This document shows, piece by piece, positions 21,552 through 30,916 of a DNA stretch of 37,325 nt (position 1 is its first letter; the number at the start of each line of letters is the position of its first letter). The position numbers and the translations under genes were made by a program. The notes below the pieces were generated by a model. The model was not told the origin of the DNA and did not search any database. It was given only the letters and a program-made list of their open reading frames with translations. This stretch comes from an uncultured Bacilli bacterium (GTDB taxonomy: Bacteria > Bacillota_I > Bacilli_A > RF39 > UBA660). The DNA is taken from positions 1 through 37,325 of the forward strand of contig CANQHF010000012.1 of NCBI GenBank assembly GCA_947623685.1. Direction: 5' to 3'.

Positions 21552-22847
21552 TTATGAAAATTCCTTTAACATATCCTTAAGTGATTTTTCATCTTCCTTA
21601 CTTATTTGCTGTTTTTTTATACTTTGATTAAACCACTCTGGTATGATTTCGTTTTTCAAAGTCTTACTTTTTTCTTTAAATGTCAATTCTTTTTTTAATT
21701 TTTTATACTCTTTTTCAGCTTCCATCATTGCTTCTTCTACCGTTTCAACGTTAAGTCTTTTCCAATGAGATGCAATTGTTTCCACGTATGATCTAGTTAA
21801 TTTTTTATTATTAATTTTTAAAACATAATCAACCAATACGTTTACTACCCCTGGATTAAGTTTAAAATCGTTAAGTAATACTTCAAGTAAATTTAAATCA
21901 TGGCTTGATGGTTTAGCACCATTACTTCTTCCCTTGATAAAATTATAAGGTGTAGTATTTTCAAATACGTATATCATTTTAGATCTTCGATCGTCTCTTC
22001 CAATTGGCTTTTTTAAATATTCCGGCTGACTTTTATAAACAAGTGATGGAAGTTTATTTTCGTTTTCATATTTATAATAATTTCTTACGTTTTTTCTTAA
22101 CAAAGTTTTATCAATAAGTCCATTTTCCTTTATTGAACTTAAAATGGGCGTTTTCATATCTTCAGCATCCATATTGTATATAAAAGATAAATTATTAATA
22201 AGATCCTTTACTTCCTTACTAAACGTTTTTGTAATAACTCCATTAGGAATTAAAGAAATAAGCAAATCAAAATCAAAGGCATTATCTATTTTTATCTCTC
22301 CCGTTTTATTAATTCTTAAATCTTCGTTTAAATTATTATAAGAATTAGAAGGTAAGCTTTCAAAAACATCATCAAAAGAGCTTGTAACATCAGTATAAGA
22401 TGATAAATTTATTTTTGGAACCTTAAAATATTTTAAAAGCTCTTCATATTCTTTTTTACCAACGTTATTATATAAAACTATGTTTAAAACCGGGTGATTA
22501 AAAAAATCAGATGCACTTATTGGTGAAAAAAGTTCATATACATAATTATTGACCTCGGCCTTTTTTAAATAAGTTTTTAAAAGACCTACCGCTTCTAATT
22601 TTTTTCTAGCGGCAATTATAACATCCATTTTCATTCTTAAACTAGTCATTAAATGATGATGAGTATATTCATTACTTAAAAGTTCTGTTTTATTTAAATC
22701 AGCCCATAACGTATAATATAGGCAAACGGCAACACTACCTATTATCGGCTGGTATAACATACTTATTATTTTTCTATCGTTTTCGTTTAGTATCGTGCGG
22801 TTTACTACTACGAAAGTATCCGCTGGCAAAACATTAATTTCTTTCAT
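21552..22847 (-). CDS. dnaB: Replication initiation and membrane attachment protein DnaB
   Basis: Bacilli-specific helicase-loading protein acting at the origin and in restart with DnaD and DnaI. Seen: N-terminal winged-helix type region (FVVVNRTILNENDRKIISML...IGSVAVCLYYTLW) and a C-terminal DnaB/DnaD-like helical domain (KLTRSYVETIASHWKRLNVETVEEAM). 431 aa. AAGGAGG RBS. Promoter at 22870-22898. It is not the DnaB-type replicative helicase: no Walker motif is present. Confidence 0.92.
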   Translation of the reverse strand: MKEINVLPADTFVVVNRTILNENDRKIISMLYQPIIGSVAVCLYYTLWADLNKTELLSNEYTHHHLMTSLRMKMDVIIAARKKLEAVGLLKTYLKKAEVNNYVYELFSPISASDFFNHPVLNIVLYNNVGKKEYEELLKYFKVPKINLSSYTDVTSSFDDVFESLPSNSYNNLNEDLRINKTGEIKIDNAFDFDLLISLIPNGVITKTFSKEVKDLINNLSFIYNMDAEDMKTPILSSIKENGLIDKTLLRKNVRNYYKYENENKLPSLVYKSQPEYLKKPIGRDDRRSKMIYVFENTTPYNFIKGRSNGAKPSSHDLNLLEVLLNDFKLNPGVVNVLVDYVLKINNKKLTRSYVETIASHWKRLNVETVEEAMMEAEKEYKKLKKELTFKEKSKTLKNEIIPEWFNQSIKKQQISKEDEKSLKDMLKEFS

Positions 22848-22869
22848 AATAGAAACCTCCTTAAATATT

Positions 22870-22898
22870 ATTGTAATTCATTTTAATTTTTATTTCAA
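22870..22898 (-). promoter_or_regulatory. Promoter of dnaB-dnaI
   Basis: TTGAAA (22893-22898), 17-base spacer, TACAAT (22870-22875). Confidence 0.75.
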
Positions 22899-22915
22899 TA
22901 ATTATAATCCAAAAA

Positions 22916-22940
22916 AACATGTTAACTTTAATAACATGTT
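22916..22940 (-). terminator. Terminator of the anchored surface protein gene
   Basis: AACATGTTA/TAACATGTT stem with seven-base loop, then seven T on the minus strand. Confidence 0.85.
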
Positions 22941-22949
22941 TTTTAATTA

Positions 22950-23726
22950 TTAATTACGTTCCTTTTTTAATGCAAATAAACTTATAAAAATTAAACTTAC
23001 AAAAGTTAAAGAAAAGTATGTTGTAACATTATCAAAAGTATTAGGATTTACTACGTTTTTTTCTGGTAACACCGTATAAACGTTTATACCATCCTGCATC
23101 TTAATATTACAAAACCAAAGATATTTTACCGAAACATCCTTTTCATTTGCAATTGGTGTTTTAGTATCACTAGTTATTATTTTATCCAAATTTATATCAC
23201 CGGTTGATTTAAGTTCTTTACCATAATCTAAAATCGTAAAATTAACATATGTAACACCATTTCTTATAAACATTTTCCATTGGTATGTATATATCCCGTT
23301 TTCTTTTAATACGTATGAAAAAGAAGGCGCCCAGGTAGCACTTAGCTTAACTTCGTTATCAGATATTTTTTGCGTTGTTACAACGGCTTCAGAAACATAA
23401 ACGTTATCACTGTTTTGTAATCCCAAAGTTATTTCAAAAAGTTCACTTGTCTTCATTTTATCAAAGTCAATTTCAACGTTTAACTCTTCATTAATTCCAT
23501 CTTTTAATTTATCCTTACTTTTTTTACTATAAGGTCCTACGTACATCCCCATGTCATCATCATATTTACCATTTAAATTAGTTATGTTATCAGTTACTTT
23601 TTGCTTGCTTCCATATCCGTTTTGTGAATACCAATCATCATAACCATACGCTTGTAAAGCCGCGGTTTTAAACATAAAGCTTACCATTGTAAACGTAAAA
23701 ATTAAAAATCCAAATAATTTTTTCAA
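22950..23726 (-). CDS. Anchored extracellular protein of unknown function
   Basis: 258 aa. The open frame begins at an ATG at 23744, but the bases that would encode MRGGGI are GAGGAGGTGG, a Shine-Dalgarno sequence, so the TTG at 23726 is the likely start, giving MKKLFGFLIFTFTMVSF. Seen: signal peptide 1-25, beta-rich extracellular part (DVSVKYLWFCNIKMQ; a single-domain look), and a C-terminal membrane helix (YFSLTFVSLIFISLFAL) ending KKERN, the layout of a wall or membrane anchor but without LPXTG. Not recognised. Transcribed alone between dnaB and an ABC exporter. Confidence 0.75.
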   Translation of the reverse strand: MKKLFGFLIFTFTMVSFMFKTAALQAYGYDDWYSQNGYGSKQKVTDNITNLNGKYDDDMGMYVGPYSKKSKDKLKDGINEELNVEIDFDKMKTSELFEITLGLQNSDNVYVSEAVVTTQKISDNEVKLSATWAPSFSYVLKENGIYTYQWKMFIRNGVTYVNFTILDYGKELKSTGDINLDKIITSDTKTPIANEKDVSVKYLWFCNIKMQDGINVYTVLPEKNVVNPNTFDNVTTYFSLTFVSLIFISLFALKKERN

Positions 23727-23845
23727 AATTCCACCTCCTCTCATATTTTAAAAAAATACAAGAACTAATAATATTTTGGTGAAATCATAGTATTTTATAA
23801 CAGTTTTTGTCTAAAATATAATTGGAAAAAATTTACTTCACTTAA

Positions 23846-23868
23846 AAAAGTGATAAAAAATCACTTTT
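23846..23868 (-). terminator. Terminator of the ABC exporter operon
   Basis: AAAAGTGA/TCACTTTT stem overlapping the permease stop, followed by T on the minus strand. Confidence 0.75.
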
Positions 23869-25174
23869 CTTTAACGGCCTTAAACATTTTCTTCCATAAA
23901 TTAGATTCTGAATAATTTAAAATGCCAACTTTATAAATTTTAAGTCCATACTTAATTAATAAATAATCTAATAACGCTACTAGCGAAATGCCAATTATTA
24001 TGGTAATTACCGATATTTCACCTGACAATAAAAGACTTGGTGCAAGTGTTATTGAAATAAGCGGAACGCAAGATATTATTTTAATAAATAATGACCCCGG
24101 AAAAGCAGTTGACAAGAAAATAAGATAATATCCTATTACGCTTACAACCATTAAAGGAGTTTGTAGTTGCTGATAATTTTCCATATTAGTTGTAACAGAA
24201 GATAAAATACCCGCTAAAAGAGAATATGCTAAAAAGCTTAATATCAAAAGAATTATTATAAGCGGAATAATATATCCTAATTTATTTATGATACCACTGT
24301 TTGTTAACGTATCAAATATCATATTAAGATCAAAATCACTTGATAAGCTTTGGGTAATTAAAGATGATGGTGGAGATATAAATTTTCTTATTAATAACCC
24401 TATTAAAACGTAGAAAACAAGTAATCCGCCTTGAATTAAAACAAATAAATTACTAGCTAAAATTTTAGAAAAGAAGTGAGTCTTAGCAGATACGTTACCA
24501 ATTATTATTTCCATTGCTTTAGTTGACTTTTCTTCGTTTATTTCAGCACCTATCATTTGTACTAAAAAGACAATTAACATAAAACAAGGTAAAACAATTA
24601 TCATTGATAAAATATTTAAAATACTCCTTGAATTTTCTTCCATTTCGTTTTTATCTTTATTTACATAACTTCTTTTTACCTTTATTGGTTTTGATATTTT
24701 GGCAAGTTCATCTTTATCTATATTAGAATTTTGTAAGGCAATTTTTTCCTTTACGCTGTTAAGAGATGATACGATTGCAGAATATTTTACCATATCAACG
24801 TATGAATCAGTTATAAATGAAACGTTAAATACGTTTTCATCTTTATTTATAACAAGCAAAATATCATCCGTATCTTTTAATTTTTGCTTTTGCTTTTTTA
24901 AATCTTCTACTTTTTTTATCGTTAATTTAGAATTAGATAAATAAGGGCTTACACCTTCTAAACCAGTTTTAATATCATTATAATAATTAGTGTTATCTAT
25001 TACGTTTATTTTTAATTCATCATTAAAATCACCGCCAAAAAATTTAACTATAGAATCAACGTTTACAAGTCCTATTACTATTATTAAAACAATTATGTTA
25101 GCGATTACAAACCATTTATTCTTAATTTTTTTAAAAAGGCTATGTTTTGTTAAAAACCTAAATTTATTTTCCAT
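23861..25174 (-). CDS. ABC-2 type transporter permease (NatB-like)
   Basis: 437-aa membrane subunit of an exporter. Seen: one N-terminal membrane helix (WFVIANIIVLIIVIGLVNV), a large extracytoplasmic domain about 45-180, then at least five helices, including ILSMIIVLPCFMLIVFLVQM followed by GAEINEEKSTKAMEIIIGNV, the conserved cytoplasmic loop of NatB/YhaP-type permeases. The frame can open at 25183, but AGGTGA fits the ATG at 25174, which overlaps the ATPase gene by 11 bases. Works with the next gene. The substrate (sodium, peptide or antibiotic in relatives) cannot be told. Confidence 0.92.
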   Translation of the reverse strand: MENKFRFLTKHSLFKKIKNKWFVIANIIVLIIVIGLVNVDSIVKFFGGDFNDELKINVIDNTNYYNDIKTGLEGVSPYLSNSKLTIKKVEDLKKQKQKLKDTDDILLVINKDENVFNVSFITDSYVDMVKYSAIVSSLNSVKEKIALQNSNIDKDELAKISKPIKVKRSYVNKDKNEMEENSRSILNILSMIIVLPCFMLIVFLVQMIGAEINEEKSTKAMEIIIGNVSAKTHFFSKILASNLFVLIQGGLLVFYVLIGLLIRKFISPPSSLITQSLSSDFDLNMIFDTLTNSGIINKLGYIIPLIIILLILSFLAYSLLAGILSSVTTNMENYQQLQTPLMVVSVIGYYLIFLSTAFPGSLFIKIISCVPLISITLAPSLLLSGEISVITIIIGISLVALLDYLLIKYGLKIYKVGILNYSESNLWKKMFKAVKEK

Positions 25175-26063
25175 ATTCATCACCTACTTTCGAAACAAAT
25201 ATTTCTTCTAAGCTTGGTTCTTCTAAAGCAAATTTAGTTATGTTATTTCGTGTTTTTAAATACTCAAATACATCCTTGCAAAAACTTTTATCTTTTATAC
25301 TAACCTTTAATTGGTTAGATGTTTTAACTACGTTTATAACTCCGTTAATTTTCTTTAAATCAGAAACTTTAACATCGCCTTGGATTATTATATTCTTTAT
25401 TTTATAATTATCTTTAATATCTTTTAAGTATCCTTCTAACACACTTTTACCCTTAACTAATATAACTAACTTTTCGCAAAAAAACTCTACGTGATCCATT
25501 CTATGTGATGAAAAAATTATTGAAGTTCCTTTATCCTTAAGTTTTAATATCACTTTTTTAAATAATTCTACGTTTATTGGATCTAATCCTGAAAATGGTT
25601 CATCCAAAATAAGTAATTGGGGTTCATTTATAATAGCTTGAATAAATTGTATCTTTTGCTGATTACCCTTTGATAACGTACTTATTTTTCTATCTTTATA
25701 TTCACTTATTTTAAATTCTTCCAATAGCTTGTCCAATCTTTTTAAGATAACATCTTCATCCAAAGACTTTAAGGCTCCATAAAAAAGCATCTGCTGTTTT
25801 ACCGTCATTTTGGTAAGAAGGCTTCTTTCTTCAGTTAAGAAGCCTATTTTATCAGTTACATCATAATTAATTTTCTTACCATTAAAAGTTATTTTTCCGC
25901 TAGTGGGTTCGATTAAATTCATAATCATCCTAAAGGTAGTTGTTTTACCAGCTCCATTAACACCTAAAAGGCCAAATATTTGACCCTTCTCGACTTCAAA
26001 CGAAAGGTTATCAACCGCTAAAACATTACCATAATACTTTGTTACTTTATCAACTTTTAACAT
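25164..26063 (-). CDS. ABC transporter ATP-binding protein (NatA-like)
   Basis: 299-aa ATPase. Seen: Walker A GLLGVNGAGKTTTFRM, Q-loop region, signature LSKGNQQKIQ, Walker B LLILDEPFSGLDP and switch His in IIFSSHRMDHVE. The C-terminal 80 residues form the extra domain of drug or Na exporters (NatA, YhaQ). Two bases after the M16 peptidase gene and overlapping the permease: one operon with the M16 pair is likely. Confidence 0.95.
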   Translation of the reverse strand: MLKVDKVTKYYGNVLAVDNLSFEVEKGQIFGLLGVNGAGKTTTFRMIMNLIEPTSGKITFNGKKINYDVTDKIGFLTEERSLLTKMTVKQQMLFYGALKSLDEDVILKRLDKLLEEFKISEYKDRKISTLSKGNQQKIQFIQAIINEPQLLILDEPFSGLDPINVELFKKVILKLKDKGTSIIFSSHRMDHVEFFCEKLVILVKGKSVLEGYLKDIKDNYKIKNIIIQGDVKVSDLKKINGVINVVKTSNQLKVSIKDKSFCKDVFEYLKTRNNITKFALEEPSLEEIFVSKVGDEYGK

Positions 26064-26065
26064 AA

Positions 26066-27352
26066 TTATTTTCCCTTCCCGCTTTCAATTACTATTTTAG
26101 TTTGATTTTTATAATCTATCTTTTTAACAAACTCTAAATATTCATCAAAACTAACGTTTTTATATATGTCATAGCAATTATCCATTATAATATCATATTT
26201 ATTATACATATATCGTATGTGAGATGAGATTGCATTTGGATTTTCAAACATTTTAACGTAATTTGATAATCCTTGTTTTTTATACAATTCAAAACTTTCT
26301 TTTAAATCATCAAAACAAGTTAATTTCTCATCTATTAATCTTTTTACTTTTTCGTCATCAAGAACATCCCCATAAAAAACAATTAAAGCATATTTTTTAG
26401 TAATGTTTGGATAATAATAAAAATATGATTTTACTAACTTATTTTTTATTAAATCTTCAGTAAAATTAGTTAATTCACCAAATTTAGTTCTTAAAAATAT
26501 AGATAAGAAAAATGATCTTTTTAAATCTTCAATCGGGCTTAATTCATCAAGTTTAATTTTATAAGCATAGCCTATTTTACAAGCGGCAACGTTTCTTGTT
26601 ATCTTCTCACTTTTTTTATCTACGTAATCAGGCTCATCTATTTTTTTATTAATTATTTTTGGAGCTTTAGGAAAGCTTTTTGTTTTTTGATTTTCCTTTA
26701 TGAAATCCATAACATTATTTATATCTACATCACCTACGATTGTTAAAAACATATTAGAAGGATGATAAAAAGTGTTATAACATTCATACAAATCTTCTTT
26801 AGTAATTAATTTTATATCCTTTTTTGTTCCAGCAATATCATATTTAATTGGATCGTTAACAAAGGCATTATAATATAATTTATCATAAATAGTTTGATCA
26901 GGATTATTTTGGTACATATCTATTTCTTGACCTATTATTGGTTTTTCTTTTTCTACGTTTTCATAAGTAAAATAAGGTGATTGAACCATATCTAATAGTC
27001 TTTTTAAATTTTTATTAAATTTTTTATTACAATCAAAAAAGTAATTAGTACTATTATGACCGGTTGTGGCATTAACATAAGCCGTATCATTTTGAAATTG
27101 TTCAAAAACGTTAGAATTATCAGCACTTTCAAATAGTTTATGTTCTAGAAAATGAGCAATTCCAAGGGGATATTTTTTAAATTCCTTTTTATTAATTGGA
27201 ATAAATTCATTATTTACAGATCCATATTTAGTTTCAAAAAAAGCTAATTTCTTTTCAAAACCCTTCATCTTACAAATGAAGACGGTTAATCCGTTATCAA
27301 GTTTTTCTTCGTATATTGTTTTGTTTACACCTTTTAATTTTATACTACGCAT
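26066..27352 (-). CDS. M16 zinc peptidase, YmfH-like (catalytic partner)
   Basis: 428-aa inverzincin. Seen: GIAHFLEHKLFE with the inverted zinc motif HxxEH (H67, E70, H71) and a downstream Glu in EKEKPIIGQEIDMY. Second half is the degenerate M16 repeat. Bacillus ymfH is its likely equivalent; it acts with the inactive partner encoded upstream, as two-chain M16 peptidases do. AAAGGGGG precedes the ATG within the end of the previous gene (8-base overlap). Substrate unknown; relatives process peptides. Confidence 0.93.
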   Translation of the reverse strand: MRSIKLKGVNKTIYEEKLDNGLTVFICKMKGFEKKLAFFETKYGSVNNEFIPINKKEFKKYPLGIAHFLEHKLFESADNSNVFEQFQNDTAYVNATTGHNSTNYFFDCNKKFNKNLKRLLDMVQSPYFTYENVEKEKPIIGQEIDMYQNNPDQTIYDKLYYNAFVNDPIKYDIAGTKKDIKLITKEDLYECYNTFYHPSNMFLTIVGDVDINNVMDFIKENQKTKSFPKAPKIINKKIDEPDYVDKKSEKITRNVAACKIGYAYKIKLDELSPIEDLKRSFFLSIFLRTKFGELTNFTEDLIKNKLVKSYFYYYPNITKKYALIVFYGDVLDDEKVKRLIDEKLTCFDDLKESFELYKKQGLSNYVKMFENPNAISSHIRYMYNKYDIIMDNCYDIYKNVSFDEYLEFVKKIDYKNQTKIVIESGKGK

Positions 27353-28589
27353 CAGTTTTACCCCCTTTAAAGAAAAATGAATCAGTTATATAAATTTTCT
27401 TTGATAAATTTTCCACGTCTTGTTTCGTAACTTTTTTTACTTCTTCAATTTTTTTAGAAATATCTTCTTCGTTATATAATTCATTTAGGTAAATAGGAAC
27501 CACGTAATTCGATAATTCATCCAAGCTTTCTTTTAAGGAAGAAATTATTTCAATTTTTGCTCTTTTTAACTCATCACCAGTAATTTTTTTCATACTTTGT
27601 ATAACTTCCTTGATTAAATCTAATGCTTTTTCATAATCTTGATTTTCAATTCCAGAATAAATATCTATTATGTTATCATCTTTTTCAGCTCTAGAAAAGC
27701 AAGAATAACAAAGCGAATTCTTTTCTCTTATAATATCAAATAACCTAGATGATGCACCTGAACCCAAAATATTATTGTAAACCGGCAATACATACGTTGA
27801 CTCAAAGTAAGTCAAATCCTTAAGCTTAAGACCAACTCCTAAAACAGATTGTAAACCATTATATTCTTCAATTGTATCATTAACTTTATTATTAATTTTT
27901 GAATTTACTTGCAAATTTTTATCATATTTAGTTGTCTTTACGTTATTTAAAAATTTAAATTCCTTAATTTTAGATACATCTTTACCAGCGATAACAAAGG
28001 ATACTTCACTATTATTTATCATATTTAAATATTCTTTATACAAGCCTTCATTAGTTACTTTATTTAAGATTTCTAATTCTGGCACATATGATATTGGAGT
28101 GTTATCTCCCATTTGTTTATAAAGCTTATCAATAACATAACTTTCTGCTCTTTCCTTTTTTGACTCAATATTCGATCTTCTTTTTTGTATTGCAAGATTA
28201 AATTCATCTTCATCAAACTTACCAAAAGATGAGTTAGGATTAAAAATAATTTCATAAAAAGTATCCATTACTCTATTTAAATTATTTTTATCTGTATATC
28301 TTTCATCTAAAGTCCTAAATAAAAAGTAATTTGTAGCGTAATTTCCGTCTCTTCTAAAATTCGAACTGTAATAAGTATCATAATTTTCTAAACAATTAAT
28401 ATTAAGCAAACGATTACTTGGGTATTTCTTGCATGAATGTATTAAAATATTTCTAATTAAATTTCTTGTTACTACCATTTCTTTTTCAATTGGCATTTTA
28501 AAAAACATCGCACCACATATTGATTTAAATTTATCAATATCAATTAGCGTAACTGGTATATTATTTATTTTTTTTCTTGTTATTTTCAC
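27345..28589 (-). CDS. M16-family protein without zinc motif, YmfF-like
   Basis: 414-aa non-catalytic half of the M16 pair. No HxxEH is present at the expected place (LIRNILIHSCKKYPSNRLL). The R/Y pair segment SLCYSCFSRAEKDDNIIDIYSGI near the C-terminus is kept, as in the substrate-binding partner of such pairs. GTG start at 28589 with AGAGGTGA upstream. Located just after ftsK, matching the spoIIIE-ymfF-ymfH order of Bacillus. Confidence 0.92.
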   Translation of the reverse strand: MKITRKKINNIPVTLIDIDKFKSICGAMFFKMPIEKEMVVTRNLIRNILIHSCKKYPSNRLLNINCLENYDTYYSSNFRRDGNYATNYFLFRTLDERYTDKNNLNRVMDTFYEIIFNPNSSFGKFDEDEFNLAIQKRRSNIESKKERAESYVIDKLYKQMGDNTPISYVPELEILNKVTNEGLYKEYLNMINNSEVSFVIAGKDVSKIKEFKFLNNVKTTKYDKNLQVNSKINNKVNDTIEEYNGLQSVLGVGLKLKDLTYFESTYVLPVYNNILGSGASSRLFDIIREKNSLCYSCFSRAEKDDNIIDIYSGIENQDYEKALDLIKEVIQSMKKITGDELKRAKIEIISSLKESLDELSNYVVPIYLNELYNEEDISKKIEEVKKVTKQDVENLSKKIYITDSFFFKGGKTDA

Positions 28590-28648
28590 GCTATCACCTC
28601 TTATTATTATATCTTGTAACTAATAAAATTATAACACACATTATAAAA

Positions 28649-28676
28649 AAGAAGACCTATTCTTCGGAATCTTCTT
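28649..28676 (-). terminator. Possible terminator at the ftsK stop
   Basis: AAGAAGA/TCTTCTT arms with a long 14-base loop, then six T on the minus strand. Partial read-through to the M16 genes is likely. Confidence 0.45.
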
Positions 28677-30834
28677 TTTTATCTTCATATTTAACTAAAA
28701 CTTCCCTTGGCTTAGATCCGTTAGCAGGTCCTACAATTCCCCTTTCTTCAAGTAAATCTATCATCCTTGCCGCTCTATTATATCCAAGACGATACTTTCT
28801 TTGTAACAAAGACGCACTTGTTTTTCCACTTTTTATTACAAAATCAACAATTTCATTATATAAAGGATCGTCATATTGATCATCTTTTGAGTCATAAGTT
28901 GATGAAGAAGAACCAGTTGGACTACTAGTAAGATTAGTAAAGGTTTCATCATAATTTGCTTTTTGCTGTTTAATCGTATAATTAACAACGTTTTGTACTT
29001 CTTCTTCCGAAACAAAAGACCCTTGTATTCTAGTTGGAGTGCCTTCACCCATTGGTAAAAATAACATATCACCTTTACCAATTAATTTTTCAGCTCCACC
29101 CATATCAAGAATGGTTCTTGAATCGATTTGTGAAGAAACCGCAAAAGATATACGAGATGGAATGTTTGCTTTTACAACACCAGTTATAACATCAGTTGAA
29201 GGTCTTTGTGTTGCAACAATTAAATGAATACCAGCTGCTCTTGCCATCTGGGTTATTCTCATTATTGAGTCTTCTACTTCTTTGGCCGCAACAAGCATTA
29301 AGTCAGCAAGCTCATCAATCAAAACAACAACGTAAGGCAGCTTTTTAACACTTGTATCCCCTGAATCTATTTTCACTTGGATTTTAGCATTATAACCCTC
29401 AATGTTTTTTGTTCCACTTTCACTAAATAAATCATAACGCCTTTCCATTTCTTCTACGATTTTCTTTAAAGCAACAGAAGCTTTTTTAGGATCAGTTACA
29501 ACGGGTGCTAAAAGATGTGGTGCACCATTATACATAGAAAGTTCAACCTTTTTAGGATCAATCATCATAAGTTTTACTTCGTCTGGTTTAGCTCTCATTA
29601 AAATTGAGGTAATAATCGAATTTACGCAAACAGATTTACCAGATCCAGTTGCACCAGCAATTAAAAGGTGTGGTGTTTTATTAACTTCCATCCATCTTGG
29701 ATTACCCATTATGTCTTTACCTAAAACCGCAAGAAGCTTACTATCTGATTTTTCCTTTGGAATGGCTTGTAATACTTCTCTTAAAGAAACTGGCGTCGTA
29801 ATCTTATTTGGTATATCAATTCCAATCGTTGACTTACCTGGAATAGGAGCCTGAATTCTAACGTCTTTAGCAGCTAATGCTAATGCTATTTCCTTGTTTA
29901 AACTTAATATTTTGCTTACTTTAGTACCTGATTTAATCTCTAATTCATATTGGGTAACAGTAGGTCCAACGTGTGCTTCAACAACTTTACCATTAATATC
30001 AAAATCATTTAAAACTTGCTCTAATAACTTTATGTTTGAAGATATATTTTCTTCATTTGCCTTAGTATTTACCTTTTTAGGTACGTTTAACAAAGAAAAT
30101 GGTGGAAGCTTATATTCACCGCTAATTACTGGTTGGTTTACATCTTCGTTTTCATCAACTGGCACATGATTTAAATCATTAACACTTGAAATAACAACCC
30201 TTTTATCTTCAGCCTTATCATCAGCGGCCTCATCTTCTTGGTTTTCTTGATCTACATTCTTATTAAGCCATTTTTTTGGTACGAAAAATAAAATGATTTT
30301 TCTAATAACCGTTGCAAAAGATAAATTAAATATTAACATAGCACCAAATAAAATAAGAACAAAACAAATTATTTTAGAACCTAAAATATCAAATCCTAAA
30401 ACAAAAAGATAAGAAAAAATAGCTCCTAAAATACCACCACCTTGAATAAAATTAACGTCGTTAAATCCTGAAACTATGTTTGCAATGGTATCCTGAAACA
30501 CGGCAGAGCCAATGTTTGTATCATACATTATGTATTTAACATGAGCCATTGAAAGAACCGCAATAGAAAATAAATAAAAACCAATCAATTTCTTAGTAAA
30601 CATTTTAGGCTTTTTTCTAAATATTAATACATATCCACCTACTATTAAAAAGAAAACTAACCCCCAATTATAAAACGCACCAAATAAAAAAATACCAAAA
30701 TTACTAACTAATCTACCTATAAAACCAGATCTAAGTAACCCTAAAACAGTTAAAACTATATATAAAATACCACCAATTTCAACAGGAATCTTTCCTTTTT
30801 TAGTATTTGATGATGATGTTTTTTTCTTTGCCAA
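28657..30834 (-). CDS. ftsK: DNA translocase FtsK/SpoIIIE
   Basis: 725-aa septal DNA pump. Seen: four or more membrane helices in residues about 20-180, an acidic linker (NQEDEAADDKAEDK), motor domain with Walker A IAGATGSGKSVCVN and Walker B VVLIDELADLM, RITQMARAAGIHLIVATQRPS, and a C-terminal gamma winged helix (ASLLQRKYRLGYNRAARMID). The frame opens at 30858, but GGGGTGA lies 5 bases before TTG at 30834, which gives the more usual MAKKKT start. Promoter TTTACA-17-TATAAT. Confidence 0.96.
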   Translation of the reverse strand: MAKKKTSSSNTKKGKIPVEIGGILYIVLTVLGLLRSGFIGRLVSNFGIFLFGAFYNWGLVFFLIVGGYVLIFRKKPKMFTKKLIGFYLFSIAVLSMAHVKYIMYDTNIGSAVFQDTIANIVSGFNDVNFIQGGGILGAIFSYLFVLGFDILGSKIICFVLILFGAMLIFNLSFATVIRKIILFFVPKKWLNKNVDQENQEDEAADDKAEDKRVVISSVNDLNHVPVDENEDVNQPVISGEYKLPPFSLLNVPKKVNTKANEENISSNIKLLEQVLNDFDINGKVVEAHVGPTVTQYELEIKSGTKVSKILSLNKEIALALAAKDVRIQAPIPGKSTIGIDIPNKITTPVSLREVLQAIPKEKSDSKLLAVLGKDIMGNPRWMEVNKTPHLLIAGATGSGKSVCVNSIITSILMRAKPDEVKLMMIDPKKVELSMYNGAPHLLAPVVTDPKKASVALKKIVEEMERRYDLFSESGTKNIEGYNAKIQVKIDSGDTSVKKLPYVVVLIDELADLMLVAAKEVEDSIMRITQMARAAGIHLIVATQRPSTDVITGVVKANIPSRISFAVSSQIDSRTILDMGGAEKLIGKGDMLFLPMGEGTPTRIQGSFVSEEEVQNVVNYTIKQQKANYDETFTNLTSSPTGSSSSTYDSKDDQYDDPLYNEIVDFVIKSGKTSASLLQRKYRLGYNRAARMIDLLEERGIVGPANGSKPREVLVKYEDKKEDSEE

Positions 30835-30865
30835 TGGATTCACCCCGCAATCTATCATTAAAATA

Positions 30866-30894
30866 ATTATAACACTTAAAATAAAAGATGTAAA
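30866..30894 (-). promoter_or_regulatory. Promoter of ftsK
   Basis: TTTACA (30889-30894), 17-base spacer, TATAAT (30866-30871). Confidence 0.8.
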
Positions 30895-30916
30895 TTTAAG
30901 CTTACAGAATTAGACA

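Noticed and set aside
23745-23845. Promoter for the anchored surface protein (TAGACA-18-TATGAT)
   Set aside because: Boxes and spacing are too weak to call; it is left as a possibility only.
28577-29227. Several plus-strand and alternative-frame open stretches in ftsK and the M16 gene
   Set aside because: They are antisense or shifted frames of well-supported genes, without RBS or protein-like composition.
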